Below are positions 23,501-32,187 of a stretch of DNA of 64,000 nucleotides, one piece after another. Positions within the stretch are counted from its first letter, which is position 1. Each line of letters opens with the position of its first letter. Source of the stretch: Adiantum capillus-veneris (lineage: Eukaryota; Streptophyta; Polypodiopsida; Polypodiales; Pteridaceae); the NCBI GenBank assembly GCA_014529385.2, contig CM043963.1, positions 108,070,412 to 108,134,411 of the forward strand. Reading direction: 5' to 3'. Both the position numbers and the translations under genes were made by a program. The notes below the pieces were generated by a model. That model was not told where the DNA came from and searched no databases. It worked only from the letters and a program-made list of their open reading frames with translations.

Positions 23501-23606
23501 TTACTTCTAAGGACGCTCCACTCCGACGAAGGGCCTTCACAGCATCATGGTTTCCATTCTGCACTTCTTGGTAAAGAAGCTCATCCTTGGACTGGCCAGC
23601 ACCCAT
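1185..23606 (-). CDS. XBAT35: Ankyrin-repeat RING E3 ubiquitin ligase, XBAT34/XBAT35 family (eight exons)
   Basis: Spliced gene, exons in coding order: 23505-23606, 23150-23264, 22983-23063, 2701-2789, 2441-2532, 2256-2337, 2034-2136, 1185-1951. All borders are GT-AG and phases join without a break, giving 1,431 nt and 476 residues. The protein starts MGAGQSK, a classic N-myristoylation context (Gly2, Ser6). Ankyrin repeats follow at about residues 35-130 (motifs GRSPLILAC and [12 protein letters not shown]), then the family-specific middle region (CLFSG; PQPRTV). A C-terminal RING of C3HC4 type lies at about 425-464, opening CVIC and closing CPVC. Arabidopsis XBAT35 is a membrane/Golgi or nuclear E3 ligase involved in ethylene responses and immunity; the same role here is inferred. 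Exon 8 encodes a two-copy repeat ([12 protein letters not shown]). Intron 3 is 20.2 kb and full of retrotransposons. Confidence 0.9.
2995..3652 (-). repeat. LTR Z: 3' LTR of the founding minus-strand element in intron 3
   Basis: The plus strand opens TGTAACAGACTTGGACAC, the reverse complement of the CA-ended LTR terminus also seen at 12516, 18475 and 22475. The body matches those LTRs (TTGGCCCCAAAGACTGGC at about 3118). The inner end is broken at about 3652, within a GCCACATCATCACTTT stretch that runs directly into plus-oriented element C. The left flank GCGCT (2990-2994) is host intron sequence and would be its target site; the partner copy was not found. Confidence 0.65.
3740..4855 (+). repeat. 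5' LTR of element D
   Basis: It begins TGTCACGTGAC and ends CACCTTACA (1,116 bp). A TATA-like TAATATATAAGC at about 4060 is the probable promoter. The 3' half (4315-4855) is repeated at 6409-6946. A short CGT microsatellite near 4519 differs in length between the two copies. Confidence 0.85.
4857..4868 (+). other. Primer binding site of D (initiator Met tRNA)
   Basis: TGGTATCAGAGC, complementary to the 3' end of plant initiator methionine tRNA, lies one base after the LTR end. Confidence 0.9.
5362..6408 (+). pseudogene. Unknown coding remnant of element D
   Basis: An ORF of 163 codons (5362-5853) starts MVVTRSGMD and holds a strongly charged Glu/Arg/Ala heptad-like stretch (about residues 50-95) that looks like a coiled coil. 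The coding sense then continues in another frame ([15 protein letters not shown]), is broken by a TAG at about 5952, and resumes from 6006. A frameshift near 5800 and this stop separate the parts. No known domain is recognised; the position after the primer site suggests a gag-like or accessory protein. Confidence 0.45.
6409..6946 (+). repeat. Partial 3' LTR of element D
   Basis: Corresponds to 4315-4855 of the 5' LTR with few differences and ends CACCTTACA immediately before the target duplication ACAGT. Confidence 0.88.
7017..7672 (+). repeat. 3' LTR of element C
   Basis: It begins TGTCACAAACC directly after a polypurine tract and ends GTTTGTTACA. The right flank CATGT (7673-7677) is the target side in the Z pol gene. 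The LTR contains a long GA microsatellite. Confidence 0.8.
7253..7326 (+). repeat. (GA)n microsatellite inside the C LTR
   Basis: About 37 uninterrupted GA units. ORFs rich in Arg-Glu or Ser-Leu here are artefacts of this repeat. Confidence 0.97.
7673..8024 (-). pseudogene. Ty3/gypsy pol fragment (protease-RT linker and RT start), element Z
   Basis: Minus-strand frames give [20 protein letters not shown] followed by IQPNT, the start of a Ty3/gypsy reverse transcriptase. It matches the region of element A at 16200-16300. The fragment stops at 7673 where the C LTR begins and at 8024 where the B LTR begins, so both inserted into this gene. It is a remnant with no catalytic part. Confidence 0.7.
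8395..10399 (+). repeat. 5' LTR of the LARD (2,005 bp)
   Basis: Begins TGTTGCTAAATTGG and ends GTTTGTGACA. Contains GCTATAAAAGC at about 9309 as a likely TATA box, an A-tract at about 9245, a CT tract and a TA tract at about 10260-10320, and a G-run at about 10201. Early in the LTR, short phrases built on GATGCGTCA and GGATGGGTGAC recur four times (8640-8820). The 3' copy matches almost base for base. Confidence 0.88.
10400..12081 (+). other. LARD internal domain: primer site, no ORF, polypurine tract
   Basis: TGGTATCAGAGC at 10401-10412 is a Met-tRNA primer site. AAGTGAGAGGGA just before 12082 is the polypurine tract. The 1.68 kb between them has only one short ORF (78 codons) and no recognisable protein. 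Part of it is an imperfect direct duplication with a 271-bp period. Confidence 0.8.
11331..11830 (+). repeat. Direct duplication in the LARD internal domain
   Basis: Two copies of about 225 bp start at 11331 (GCCTGGAACAAGAAC) and 11602 (GCCCGGAATAAGAAC). They share GGGAGGACA, AGAGGTTTAAT and GAGTTAACAG phrases in the same order. The copies differ at many bases, so the duplication predates the insertion. Confidence 0.75.
12082..12515 (+). repeat. 3' LTR of the LARD, first part
   Basis: Matches 8395-8825 of the 5' LTR. It is cut by element A immediately after the target site ATGGG (12511-12515). Confidence 0.9.
12516..13112 (-). repeat. 3' LTR of element A (597 bp)
   Basis: Near-identical to 18475-19041. 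Holds about six TTAGGGTTT units on the plus strand, five of them between 13010 and 13085. Confidence 0.92.
13113..13745 (-). other. 3' untranslated region and polypurine tract of element A
   Basis: The polypurine tract is TTTTCAAGAGGGGGG on the minus strand, adjacent to the 3' LTR at 13112. The rest is non-coding and is shared, diverged, with elements B (20800-21100) and C (3653-3739). Confidence 0.75.
13746..14130 (-). pseudogene. Integrase C-terminal part with chromodomain, element A
   Basis: Contains [19 protein letters not shown] and [10 protein letters not shown] (GPF/SH3-like region), then a chromodomain. Its strand [20 protein letters not shown] lies across a stop at about 13798. The chromodomain identifies A as a chromovirus and would direct integration to modified chromatin. 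Confidence 0.8.
14147..15161 (-). pseudogene. Integrase of element A
   Basis: HHCC zinc-binding module ([10 protein letters not shown] ... CLVCQ), then the catalytic core with MDFIFDLP (first Asp), [11 protein letters not shown] (second Asp) and [10 protein letters not shown] (Glu). It is split by a frameshift near 14600-14620. Confidence 0.85.
15183..16276 (-). pseudogene. Reverse transcriptase and RNase H of element A
   Basis: RT fragments: [57 protein letters not shown], and a frame with [10 protein letters not shown] at about 15840-15800 (catalytic DD). RNase H fragment 15491-15183 has [27 protein letters not shown] and TDHQSL. One frameshift lies near 15880, another near 15540. Confidence 0.88.
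16504..17010 (-). pseudogene. Zinc knuckle and protease region of element A
   Basis: [13 protein letters not shown] at about 16990-16950 is a CCHC knuckle that has lost its last Cys. Further down, a frame at about 16500-16580 reads [16 protein letters not shown], the C-terminal retropepsin motif. The protease active-site segment is scrambled by frameshifts. Confidence 0.65.
17223..18404 (-). pseudogene. gag of element A
   Basis: The likely start is MASGNDQS at 18404. At least two frameshifts split the protein (fragments 18404-18063, 18082-17474, 17600-17223). A Lys/Arg-rich middle part is followed by the retrotransposon Gag core ([40 protein letters not shown]). It would form the capsid of the particle. 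Confidence 0.8.
18461..18473 (-). other. Primer binding site of A (initiator Met tRNA)
   Basis: Minus strand TGGTATCAGAGCA, one base after the 5' LTR end. Confidence 0.92.
18475..19041 (-). repeat. 5' LTR of element A (567 bp)
   Basis: Minus strand begins TGTCACAAAGTG and ends CAAGTCTGTTACA. Carries several AAACCCTAA motifs near its start and a GACTTGG/CCAAGTC inverted repeat near its end. About 30 bp shorter than the 3' LTR because of indels, mostly in the AAACCCTAA region. Confidence 0.92.
19042..20615 (+). repeat. 3' LTR of the LARD, second part
   Basis: Resumes with ACGGG, the second copy of A's target site, and matches 8820-10399. The TA/CT tract near 20500 is shorter than in the 5' LTR. 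Ends GTTTGTGACA at 20615, followed by target site GCGGA. Confidence 0.9.
20783..22474 (-). other. Internal region of element B, non-coding
   Basis: 1.7 kb between polypurine tract and primer site. The part next to the 3' LTR (20800-21100) is homologous to the 3' untranslated region of A (13113-13400). I see no gag or pol domain, so this copy is a deletion derivative or non-autonomous. Short repeated phrases (CTCATCCC, TCTTGATG, CTCACCACAG) recur between 21230 and 21660. Confidence 0.6.
22548..22982 (-). other. Residual host intron sequence next to exon 3
   Basis: No LTR homology seen. Contains a 53-bp direct duplication (22797-22896) starting AGAAGAAACCTACT. The junction with B near 22547 lacks a target duplication, so a deletion took the rest of B's 5' LTR. 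Confidence 0.55.
22983..23606 (-). CDS. XBAT35: XBAT35-like gene, exons 1-3 (N-terminal ankyrin part)
   Basis: Exon 1 (23505-23606) encodes 34 residues from the ATG at 23606 and ends phase 0 before GTAATA. Exon 2 (23150-23264) starts WIDKEGRSP after an AG and ends one base into a Gly codon before GTTTTG. Exon 3 (22983-23063) encodes [18 protein letters not shown] and ends one base into an Ala codon before GTTAGT. An upstream TTTGCAG acceptor at about 23619-23625 suggests that a 5' UTR intron precedes exon 1. The sequence continues correctly only in exon 4, more than 20 kb away. Confidence 0.88.
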
Positions 23607-25100
23607 GTGACGTTTCTCCTGCAAAGGAATTCACAGCGCAGGTCTTTTCAATCAAATGTCAAGCTCAATTCTGCACAATTCAGCATCTAAACATGGTATA
23701 CAATCTAAGACAAGGTATAGATAATAGGTGTCAAAGAGCATTGAATGCCCAGAGTGGGCAATCTACTGCCAGAGATCTTCATTCATCTACTTTAAGGGCA
23801 AGTAGACAAATGGTCACAATCAAGGCAAGGAAAATGCACATCAGATGAATTGCTGACATGAGCCTCTATTGCATACAACTCCTGTCGGCGGGGCTAGTCA
23901 ATGTAAAGGCATTTCCATGAATCTCGATAGAAATTGTTGATTAAGGACCACTCTGTTTCAGAGAACCAACCTGGCTAAGAGGTGTTGCGCGAGAGAAAGG
24001 AGTGCTCTTTGGCAGCGATCGCACGGCAAGCTGTGTTCGTGCGGGTGTCCCAGCGATCGCGCACGGCGAAGTTGAGGAAATATTTTACTTGACGAAGGGC
24101 AAGTGTACCCAATTTTGAAAATTCTTTTTACAGGAATCTTTAAAAGATGCTATTAAACGACTTGATTGACGGGAATGAATGTTTATGGTATCAATTATCT
24201 AGGACTAAAGTAAAGATCCACAAGGTGCATTCAACTAGTCTTTCTTGGTGGGTATGAATGATCATGGTATCAATTATTTAGGACTAAAGTAAAGATACAC
24301 AAGTGCATTCACTAGTGTAATAAAGTACATGCATTGGTTAGCAACTGTGTGCAAAGAATTGTGTGTCTAATTAATATGTACAAATGTTGATCGACATAGA
24401 GTGTATAATTCTGAAAACAACATGCAGGTAAACCAAACTAAAGGGAGCAATGTGTAAAATTTTAAAACAAGCAAATGGATAAAGCATCAATGATTGCAAT
24501 AAGAAATTAAGTGCTTTACTGACCTGCAATATTGTACAGGTGGTTTTCCATTGTCCAAGCTACACGCTGATCTTCGAGTCAAGCTACAAAAAAGCAATGC
24601 GAATAGTTAAACATTTTGTTTTGCAATGAAGTGTCACATATTGAAAATGCTAAGTATAAAGTGCACGCCATGCAAAAGTGCCATACAAAAGTATGGTGGA
24701 GAATTGGCACTATGGTCTCTCAAGAAATAATAAGAAATGGAAGCCGTGCTCTGTCTCGCAACATTTATGTGGTGTGCCAAGCAAACGTGTAGGCATAGGG
24801 AATTAGATGCAAATAACGGACATTGCAATGTTGTCGAGTTCAAATCGTGCTTGTGCAATCAAAACGTCCAATGTGGTGAATATATGTCCTCTTTGTCAGA
24901 CACAAAATAGGAGTCAAAACAAATACAAAAGATACATGATATTGATTAAAATTAAAGAGAAACAAATCTAACTTTATGTTCTATGTCAAGGGTCCATTGC
25001 ATAAATAGTTATGGCGGCTTTTCTACAAGCATCTTGCAAACCATACTTGCATTGGTTTAAATGTAATGGAAATGGCCTATGAACTTTGAGAATAGCGGAA
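23607..25100 (-). promoter_or_regulatory. Upstream region of the XBAT35-like gene, probable 5' UTR intron and promoter
   Basis: TTTGCAG just upstream of the ATG exon is a good acceptor. AGCCAG followed by GTTGGT near 23975 is a possible donor for a leader exon. A GC-rich patch at about 23990-24070 contains two GCGATCGC palindromes and could be the start region, with AT-rich AAATATTT upstream at about 24090. The rest up to 25100 is AT-rich without ORFs. The transcription start is inferred, not shown. Confidence 0.35.
24174..24320. repeat. Two-copy direct repeat upstream of the gene
   Basis: Two copies, period about 82 bp, share TATGGTATCAATTAT (ATGGTATCAATTAT in the second) then TAGGACTAAAGTAAAGAT and a GTGCATTCA(A)CTAGT end. 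The TGGTATCA phrase is not followed by GAGC and is not a primer site. Confidence 0.75.
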
Positions 25101-25152
25101 TTAGGAGAATTAGAGTGAGCATTTTTGTGAGACTACTTTGAAACATTGAGGG

Positions 25153-25322
25153 TGAACTTTATTAGCGGTAGCAACATAACATAACATAACCATAATACTT
25201 AATTAACATAACATAACATAGCAACATAACTTTATTAGCGGTAGCAACATAACATAACCATAATACTTAATTAACTTTATTAGCAGTAGCAACATAACAT
25301 AACCATAATACTTAATTAACTT
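25153..25322. repeat. AT-rich minisatellite (AACATAACATAACC type)
   Basis: Three imperfect units of about 45 bp contain CTTTATTAGCGGTAGC, AACATAACATAACC and ATAATACTTAATTAA, with extra AACAT units between the first two. It lies inside or at the edge of the inverted LTR of family J. Confidence 0.85.
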
Positions 25323-25324
25323 GT

Positions 25325-26652
25325 CATGAACAATACTTTTGCAAGAGAGAAAGTTTTAGAGAACTTGACAACAGTTGAGGATCGGATTTATGGGAGCCGG
25401 TCCTCCCTCCAATAGGCTTTTGTATTATAGATTCTTTGATCAAGAGAGACTTGGTACAATACAATCTTTGTGTTCCTTATGACCTAGGTGATGCAATGAA
25501 GATGGAAAGCTTCATGCATCACGAGCATAACATAGACTTTTTAGAAAGCATTAACCATCTCCGGCCTCAGTCCCAAGGCCTCAAACACCTTCAAAGGTGG
25601 AGAGAGCTAGCGGGGAATGAGGATAGGGAATAGGAAGAAGAAACATTCATAGGAGAAAGAAATAGTTTCTCACTTGTCATCACTCTTCTTGCTTAGCATA
25701 CATAATAGCATAGTAATGAAGATGGAGAAGATGGCAAGCTTAAGCATTGGAGCATGACTCTTGGTTGGATTTGCATTCCATAGCCAATAGTGTTGGTGTA
25801 GGCTCTCAACTTCTCTACAAGCTTGGAGAAGGAGATGGAGCTCTTGCACTTTGCACCTCACACAATGAGAGTGTGTGTGTGTGTGTGTGTGGGTTGGGGG
25901 GGGGGGGGGGGGGGCGCAGCATACCCCCCAAGCTAGCCCCCTCCTTGCTTTGGTCGACCCCCTCTTCTAGCACATGTTTAGTGCATATCAAGCAACAAGG
26001 GTAGCATTAGGACAAGTGTCCTTCTACCCCCTTTGAGAGAGAGGGCTTGATAAATGTAGACACAATTAATTAAATTAGTTAAATTATCATTGGACCCCTT
26101 GGGAGGCCAACCAATAGGCTTTAGGCACACCATGAGGGCAACATGAAGAGGAACTTGACAAGTGTCCTAGTTGTTTCCTGTATACCAAGCTTGCCTTGTG
26201 TGAGGGTGTGTGTGTTCTCTCTCTAGCTCCTACAATGAGGAATCGTCCCCCCTTGTGTAGGGATGTGCATTGACTTTTTGAACACCTTAACCCCTCAAGA
26301 ACCTTACACCTTAGCACCTTAGCACCTTAGTCATTAAGCACCTCAAGGACCTTAGTCAACAAGCACGACAAGCACCTCAAGCACATCCCTAGCTTACCTA
26401 AGGTCAAAGGACTTTTAACACTAACCTTTGGAGGTCTTGAAGCTAACCCTAAGGTATTTAAGCTCCATTAGCTAGCCTTGCTCTTTGATAGACCATCTCT
26501 CATTTGAACCCCTTTACCATTGGCCCCGTGTTGAGATAGATCTGTAAGCAGATGTCTATATTCTAACCCTTGTTCCCATTTATTCTCCCACATTAAATGA
26601 TCAGTTTAATATGAGAATAATTTGGGTAGGTTATATATTAGATTTTATGACA
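25325..26652 (-). repeat. 3' LTR of element J (inverted copy of the F-family LTR)
   Basis: Reverse complement matches the LTR of F at 26788-28116 (for example GACAACAGTTGAGGA near 25370 against the F LTR near 27920). On the minus strand it starts TGTCATAAAATC at 26652, preceded by a purine tract (TTTCAAGAGAGAGGTAA). The outer end near 25100-25325 is blurred by a minisatellite. ORFs in this stretch are spurious. Confidence 0.75.
25870..25917. repeat. (GT)n followed by a poly-G run
   Basis: About ten GT units, then roughly 20 G with one T pair. Assembly length here may be unreliable. Confidence 0.95.
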
Positions 26653-26787
26653 TTACCTCTCTCTTGAAATCATAGTCGTTCTCGGCTATGAGGTAGAAGA
26701 GATAAAGCCTTAGTCATTAGTCAATGTTTCTTAGCGGGTAGAGGATCCCTTTTCACCCTACGAAATCATTTCAAGATGGATGACTAA
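26653..26787 (-). other. 3' untranslated piece of element J
   Basis: Homologous to the reverse complement of 33720-33857 in F (AGTCGTTCTCGGCTATGAGG and CCCTACGA phrases). It is cut at 26787 by insertion of F. Confidence 0.7.
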
Positions 26788-28116
26788 TGTCATAATAACT
26801 AATATCTAATTCTCCTAAATGATTTTCTTATGTTAAACTGGTCATTTAATATGTGGAAGTACCAAGGGAGAAAAAACTAGAATATTGGTTAGGTTGGCAG
26901 ACCGGTCACAATAGGGATCCAAAGGAGAGAAAATAGGGATCCAAAGGGGGGACCATCTGCGAAAGAGAAATGTGCATCAATGGGCTCAAAGACCCTAAGG
27001 TTCAGTCCATTAAGACTTCCAAAATGCTAAGGTTCAAAAATTCAAAGATTATGTCCAATGGCCAAATTGTGGGGGAATTGGATGGTCATGGGGAAGACTA
27101 AAAAGTCTTCCCACATCTTTATCAAGGAGGGGGCGAGCCATATTAGTAGGGGATGAGAAAGAAACACACACACCCTGCCTGATTCCTATTCGTCACCAGA
27201 AGACTAAGAGGTCCAATGAGAGTTTAGTTGCATTATTTAAATATCTAAAGCACTCACAAAAGGGGAAAGGGGGACACATGTCACAAGGCTATCACTAATG
27301 CTTCTTAATTGTCATTGGCTAAACTTTGCAGGGGCCAATAGGATGCCAGCATGAGGAAATAGCAAGAGGGGTCGACCAAGAGAGAGGGGGGCTGATTTTT
27401 GGCAAGGCATTATCACACACACACTCGCACAATCTCATGTGTGAAGTAAAGGAGACTATCTCCTTCTCAAGCTTTAATGGAAAGCTCATCATCTACTCCA
27501 AGCTTATGAGAAGGGAGGCCTACACCAACTCTTGGCTTTGTGATGCAAATCCAACCAAGAGCCAAGCTCCAATGCATGCTTATCTCCTCTACCATGCTAA
27601 TTACTAAGCTATGCTAAGTTATTAAGAGGAGACATACTTCTTTCTCGTAAAACTACTCCTTCTTCCTCTCAATCTACTCCCATACCCCGCTAGCTCTCAC
27701 CATCTTCGAAGTTGTGTGAGGTCTTGGGTCGAAGACCGTGAGGGAATTGATGTTGTGTTTTCAAGTGTAAGCTTGGTGCTTGAAGCTTCCATCTTCATTG
27801 CATCAGCAAGTTATTGAAGGAACACAAAGTATTGTATTGTAAAATGTCTCTCTTGATGGGAGAAACCTATAATACAAAGCCTTTTGGAGGGGGGACCGGC
27901 TCAATGTAAATCCGGTCCTCAACTGTTGTCAATAGTTTAATTTCTCTCTCGTTTTGAAGTATTGTTCATGCCTATCTAACTAGGTGTTATGCTTTTGTTG
28001 CTCTCTCCATCCAAGCACTCTTGCTATGCTCATTAGGAATCTAATCTTAATGAAATGCTCATTATGTCTATGTTATTTTCCGCTACACACAAGTTACTAG
28101 ACCATTTAATGTTACA
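26788..28116 (+). repeat. 5' LTR of element F (1,329 bp)
   Basis: Begins TGTCATAATAACTAATATC and ends TTTAATGTTACA. Compared with the 3' LTR it lacks about 250 bp after the ACACACAC stretch at about 27170. Confidence 0.9.
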
Positions 28117-28117
28117 T

Positions 28118-28129
28118 TGGTATCAGAGC
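28118..28129 (+). other. Primer binding site of F (initiator Met tRNA)
   Basis: TGGTATCAGAGC one base after the LTR. Confidence 0.92.
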
Positions 28130-28533
28130 ACAAGGTTTCTCCTTTTGCTTGCTCAAGAAGAGAGGTCCTCAAGCTAACTATAATTGGTTGGTATTATTAA
28201 TTGCAATTGAGTAAGTAGAATAGAGATTTTTCAGCCTTGCAGTGCGCCTGCTTCGTGCAGATAATGGGGCATCACCGTCGAGAGCTATTGTCTTAATAGT
28301 GGAGTCCTACGGGGCTTGCCTACGGCTTAACCACTATTGAGCTATTAGAAGCTTGACAGGAGCCGGTACTATTTTGGTGGTGAAAGACCCTCTCTTCTAT
28401 TCCTTGCAATTAATGATATTCGAGCCACGGGTATAGGAGCTTGAGTGCTTTTCTAAAGGGGTTAAGAGAAGTAGCAACTAGAGCTTGAAGTGCCAAAGTA
28501 CACTTAAAAATTTTACACCTAAAAGTTGTTAGA

Positions 28534-30071
28534 ATGGCTGACAATAGTAAAGAGAGTGAAATTAATGTTGATAGCTTTGATTTTGCTAATGAACAGGCTA
28601 CTAATGATGCTCCTATGCTTGTTAATTACCTTGTTTCTAGGCTTCAAAAAGCCATGGGCAATCCATCCCTCCAAAGTGAAGTGCAATAGCAGCTACGTGC
28701 TCATGGGATTCTCCAAACTCCCCACCAAGAAGAGAGAGTACCTAGAAAGCCTCCTTGTGAGACTTCCAAAAGAGGCCTCTCTCCGATAAGGGAAGAAGAA
28801 GAGGATCCTTACAAAGGGCTCAAAAATCTACTACTTGACGACGCATCTCCTTCCCAAAGGAGAACTCAAGTTTCAATGGTAGAGCCCCGACCAAAAGAAC
28901 GAGAAAGAAGCGAGCCTCTTGCCACCTCGATAGAGATGGCTCCATGAAGACGGCGGGCAAAATGTTTTCGAACACCCCCTAAACAGAGAAGACCATCGCA
29001 CACTTCTCTACACCATAATTCAAAGAGGGACGACACAAACAAGAGAAGAAAAAGGTGCGAAAGAGGTCAATCTCTTCTCCATCTTCTTCATCCTCTTCCT
29101 CTTATGAAGAAAGTGATGGTGCAGACAAGGAGGAACCAACGAAGAAAAGGCGAGAAAGAGGTCACCCTCTTCTCCATCCTCCTCAAATTCTTCCTCTTCT
29201 AAAGAAAGTGATGGTGCAGCTTTTGAACCACCAAAAAGAAGAGGCCATAGGAAATCCTATGCCGCATGGAAGAGGTCGTCCAAGCTCAAAAAGTTCAAAA
29301 AGGGAGGAAAGAACATCTCTTTCCTTACCTACGATGGCACCTTTGGTGCTAGGGACAAAGTTTTGTCCTTCATGCATCAATTCGATGTGGTGTTTGGAGA
29401 TGAGGGCTTCATGGAGTCCTCTAAGCTATCCATGTAGCTATGCATTTTCAAAAGTCTACCAAGCAATGGTGGTCTAGCCTACGGTCAAATGGTGAAGCTC
29501 CACGAACATGGAAAGATTTAAGAGCTTCCATCATGAAGCAGTTTTTGGCTACTGATGCCAAAGACAAAGTACTCATCGAATGGAGAAGCTTGAAGCTCTC
29601 TCCTTACTAATATATTCACAAATATGTAGACAAGTTTTGGGAATTACATCTCAAAGCCATTGTCTCAAAAAGATGGATTTTGGAGAGCAAAAACAACAAT
29701 TTTTTGCGGGTTTAATTGAAGATATGGTGGAGTATGTCAACTCCCAAAGGCCGTGCACCATAGCTGCGGTCATACACCATACCATAGTGGCTTCACAAAT
29801 CAATTTCCAACAAGGGGCTAAGAGAAATCTTAAGCAATCTTAAGCCCACGGAGAACAAGGACCGTAATAACGAGCCTAAGGGGAAGGACAATGTCCAAAA
29901 GTCTCCTAAAGGCAATGCCAACAACAACAAAGCTAAGGAGAAGGGAGTTTATATAGGCAAAAATAAAATCTCTCCTGAAGAGCTTGAGCGTTATTGTAAA
30001 GATAACCGTTGTTTCAAGTGCGGGGAGCAAGGGCATGCCTATCGTGATTGTCCTCATAAGAATATGAAATG
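28534..30071 (+). pseudogene. gag of element F with zinc knuckle
   Basis: Starts MADNSKESEINVD at 28534. A TAG at about 28687 interrupts an otherwise open frame (EVQ stop QLRAHGI). Later frames contain YDGTFGARDKVLSFMHQFDV (Gag core) and at about 30010-30070 a complete CCHC knuckle CFKCGEQGHAYRDC. Several frameshifts lie between. Function: particle structure and RNA packaging. Confidence 0.8.
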
Positions 30072-30139
30072 AGCCTCCTAGAGCTACCTTAGTCAAAATC
30101 CAAGAAGAGGATGCTCACCACAAAGGATCTCGTCTATGC

Positions 30140-32124
30140 CATGCTTGGGGAAAGCTAAGAGAACATGATGCTTTTATTCTCTTTGACCCTGATTCTACTC
30201 ACAATTTCATATCCATAGAGTTGGCCACCAAGCTAGGCATCCAAGCCTATGAGATGGGAGATGTCCTACCCGTCGATGGTGCTTTCAAGGGGAAAGAAGT
30301 CTCAGTCACTCTCTTAATTGGGAAATTGAGGCTCCATGTCCAAAGCTATGTGGACAACGAGGACTTCTTTATCCCTCCTCTCAAGCACGAGGATGTAATC
30401 CTAGGGGCACCATGGTTTGATCGCATGGCTACCAATGTTAAATTCTCTGAAAGGAAAATCTACTTTAGGTTCAGGGAAAAAGATATGTACATATATGCTA
30501 AGGAGTTGGGTAACACCATACCCATTGTACATACGCGAGCTTTCAATAAGTCAATAAAGATCTCTATTTCTGTGTATATGATTTTTGTTAAAGATTCTCA
30601 AAACAAACCTATGCGCTTTAGCAAAAGAAAATATAAACAATCACAAGGAATTAGAGTTATCCAATTTTCTCAAGGGATTTCAAGATGTTTTTATTGACGA
30701 CATCCCTTGTGAACTACCTCCTAAACTGGGCAATGATGACCATGCAATTGAACTTCTTCCAGGAAGTTCATTGCCTAATAAACCTCCTTATAGAGTTTCT
30801 CAAGCTCAACAAGAGGAGATTATGCGGCAAGTGCATGAGTTAGTTGAGAAGGGAATGGTTAGGCCTAGCTCATCTCCATTTTGTTCACTAGTGTTAAAAG
30901 AAAGACGGCACATATCGTACGTGTGTCAACTATAGAGCACTAAATGGTATCACTATAAAAAATAGGTATCCCGTTCCACGGGCAGAAGATATATTTGATA
31001 AGCTACAAGGGTCGACCTACTTCAGTAGGATTGACTTGAAAAGTGGCTACCATCAAATAAGGATAGTTGATCAAGACATTGTAAAGACCGCATTTTGTAC
31101 TGTGTTTGGTCTTTACGAGTACATTGTCATGCCTTTCGGCTCGATCAACGCACCAACCACATTTAACCGCTTGATGGAGAAACTATTCAGGCCTCACCAA
31201 ACCTTTACTGAAGTGTTCTTTGATGATATAATCATCTACTCTAATTCACTAGATGAACACAACATCTCCAGGTAATATTTCAAGTCTTACGAGAGAATAA
31301 ACTTTATATCAACCCAAAGAAAAGTGAGTTTCTCTTACAAGAGATTCAGTATTTAGGTCACATTATCTCTCAAGATGGCATCCAAATGGATCCATCAAAG
31401 CTAGAGGTGATAAAGGGATGGCCTAATCCAAGGAATCTACATGAACTAAGAAACTTTAAAGGCGTCTATAGTATGTATGCATACTATAGACGCTTCATAG
31501 AAAAGTTCTCACAGATGGCAGGACCATTACATGACCTAACAAAGAAAAACATTAGGTATACATGGTCTACCAAGGAGAACAATGCTGTCAAAAATCTTAT
31601 CTCTCAACTTGTGCTTACACTGCCGGGTCTCTCAAAACCATTTGAGGTCCAATCCGACGCTTGTTGTGATTGTCTTAACTGTTTTGCTCCAAGAAGGGCA
31701 CGCCATAGCCTATGAAAGTTGAAGGCTCGACCCTGTTGAGCAAGCTCTAGGAATATATGAAAAGGAACTCCTCGCAGTTCTACATGCCTTAGACTCATGG
31801 AAGCACTATTTATTGGGGACTCCTTTCATTCTGCGGACGGATCACCAAAGCCTTAAGGACTTCATGACGCAGACCAAGCTCTTCGACAAACAAATGAGGT
31901 GGGCAAATTTCCTTTCGCAATTTCATTTTCATATTGCTCACATTGTTGTAAAGCATAATCAAGTAGCCGATGCAGTCTCAAGACGACCGAGAGTGAATGC
32001 AATTTCTGTAGCAACTCACAATGATCTATCTTCTATGATAGATGAGTACGCTATTGATCCCGATTTTAGAGATGCGATTTCAGCCTTTGCATTAGGGGAG
32101 AAAGAGGAACCATTTACCTTATAA
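30140..32124 (+). pseudogene. Protease, reverse transcriptase and RNase H of element F
   Basis: Protease: ILFDPDSTHNFIS (active Asp present) and VILGAPWFDRM. RT: a frameshift at about 30900 after KEGMVRPSSSPF-like sequence, then [35 protein letters not shown] and EVFFDDIIIYS (catalytic DD). A further frameshift near 31275, connection region 31386-31600, then RNase H with FEVQSDACCDCL, ELLAVLH-like and TDHQSLKDFM. Two or three frameshifts and no complete enzyme. Confidence 0.85.
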
Positions 32125-32187
32125 CAAGATGGTTATCTTCTCTATGGCAATAGACTATACATTACTAACTCACTACATGAGAAAGTA

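Noticed and set aside
24174-24320. Primer binding site suggested by ATGGTATCA
   Set aside because: Followed by ATTAT rather than GAGC and not next to an LTR end; part of a local duplication.
25436-25633. Plus-strand ORF starting MIKRDLVQYN
   Set aside because: Lies in an inverted LTR of the F/J family; the same sequence in the F LTR is not open.
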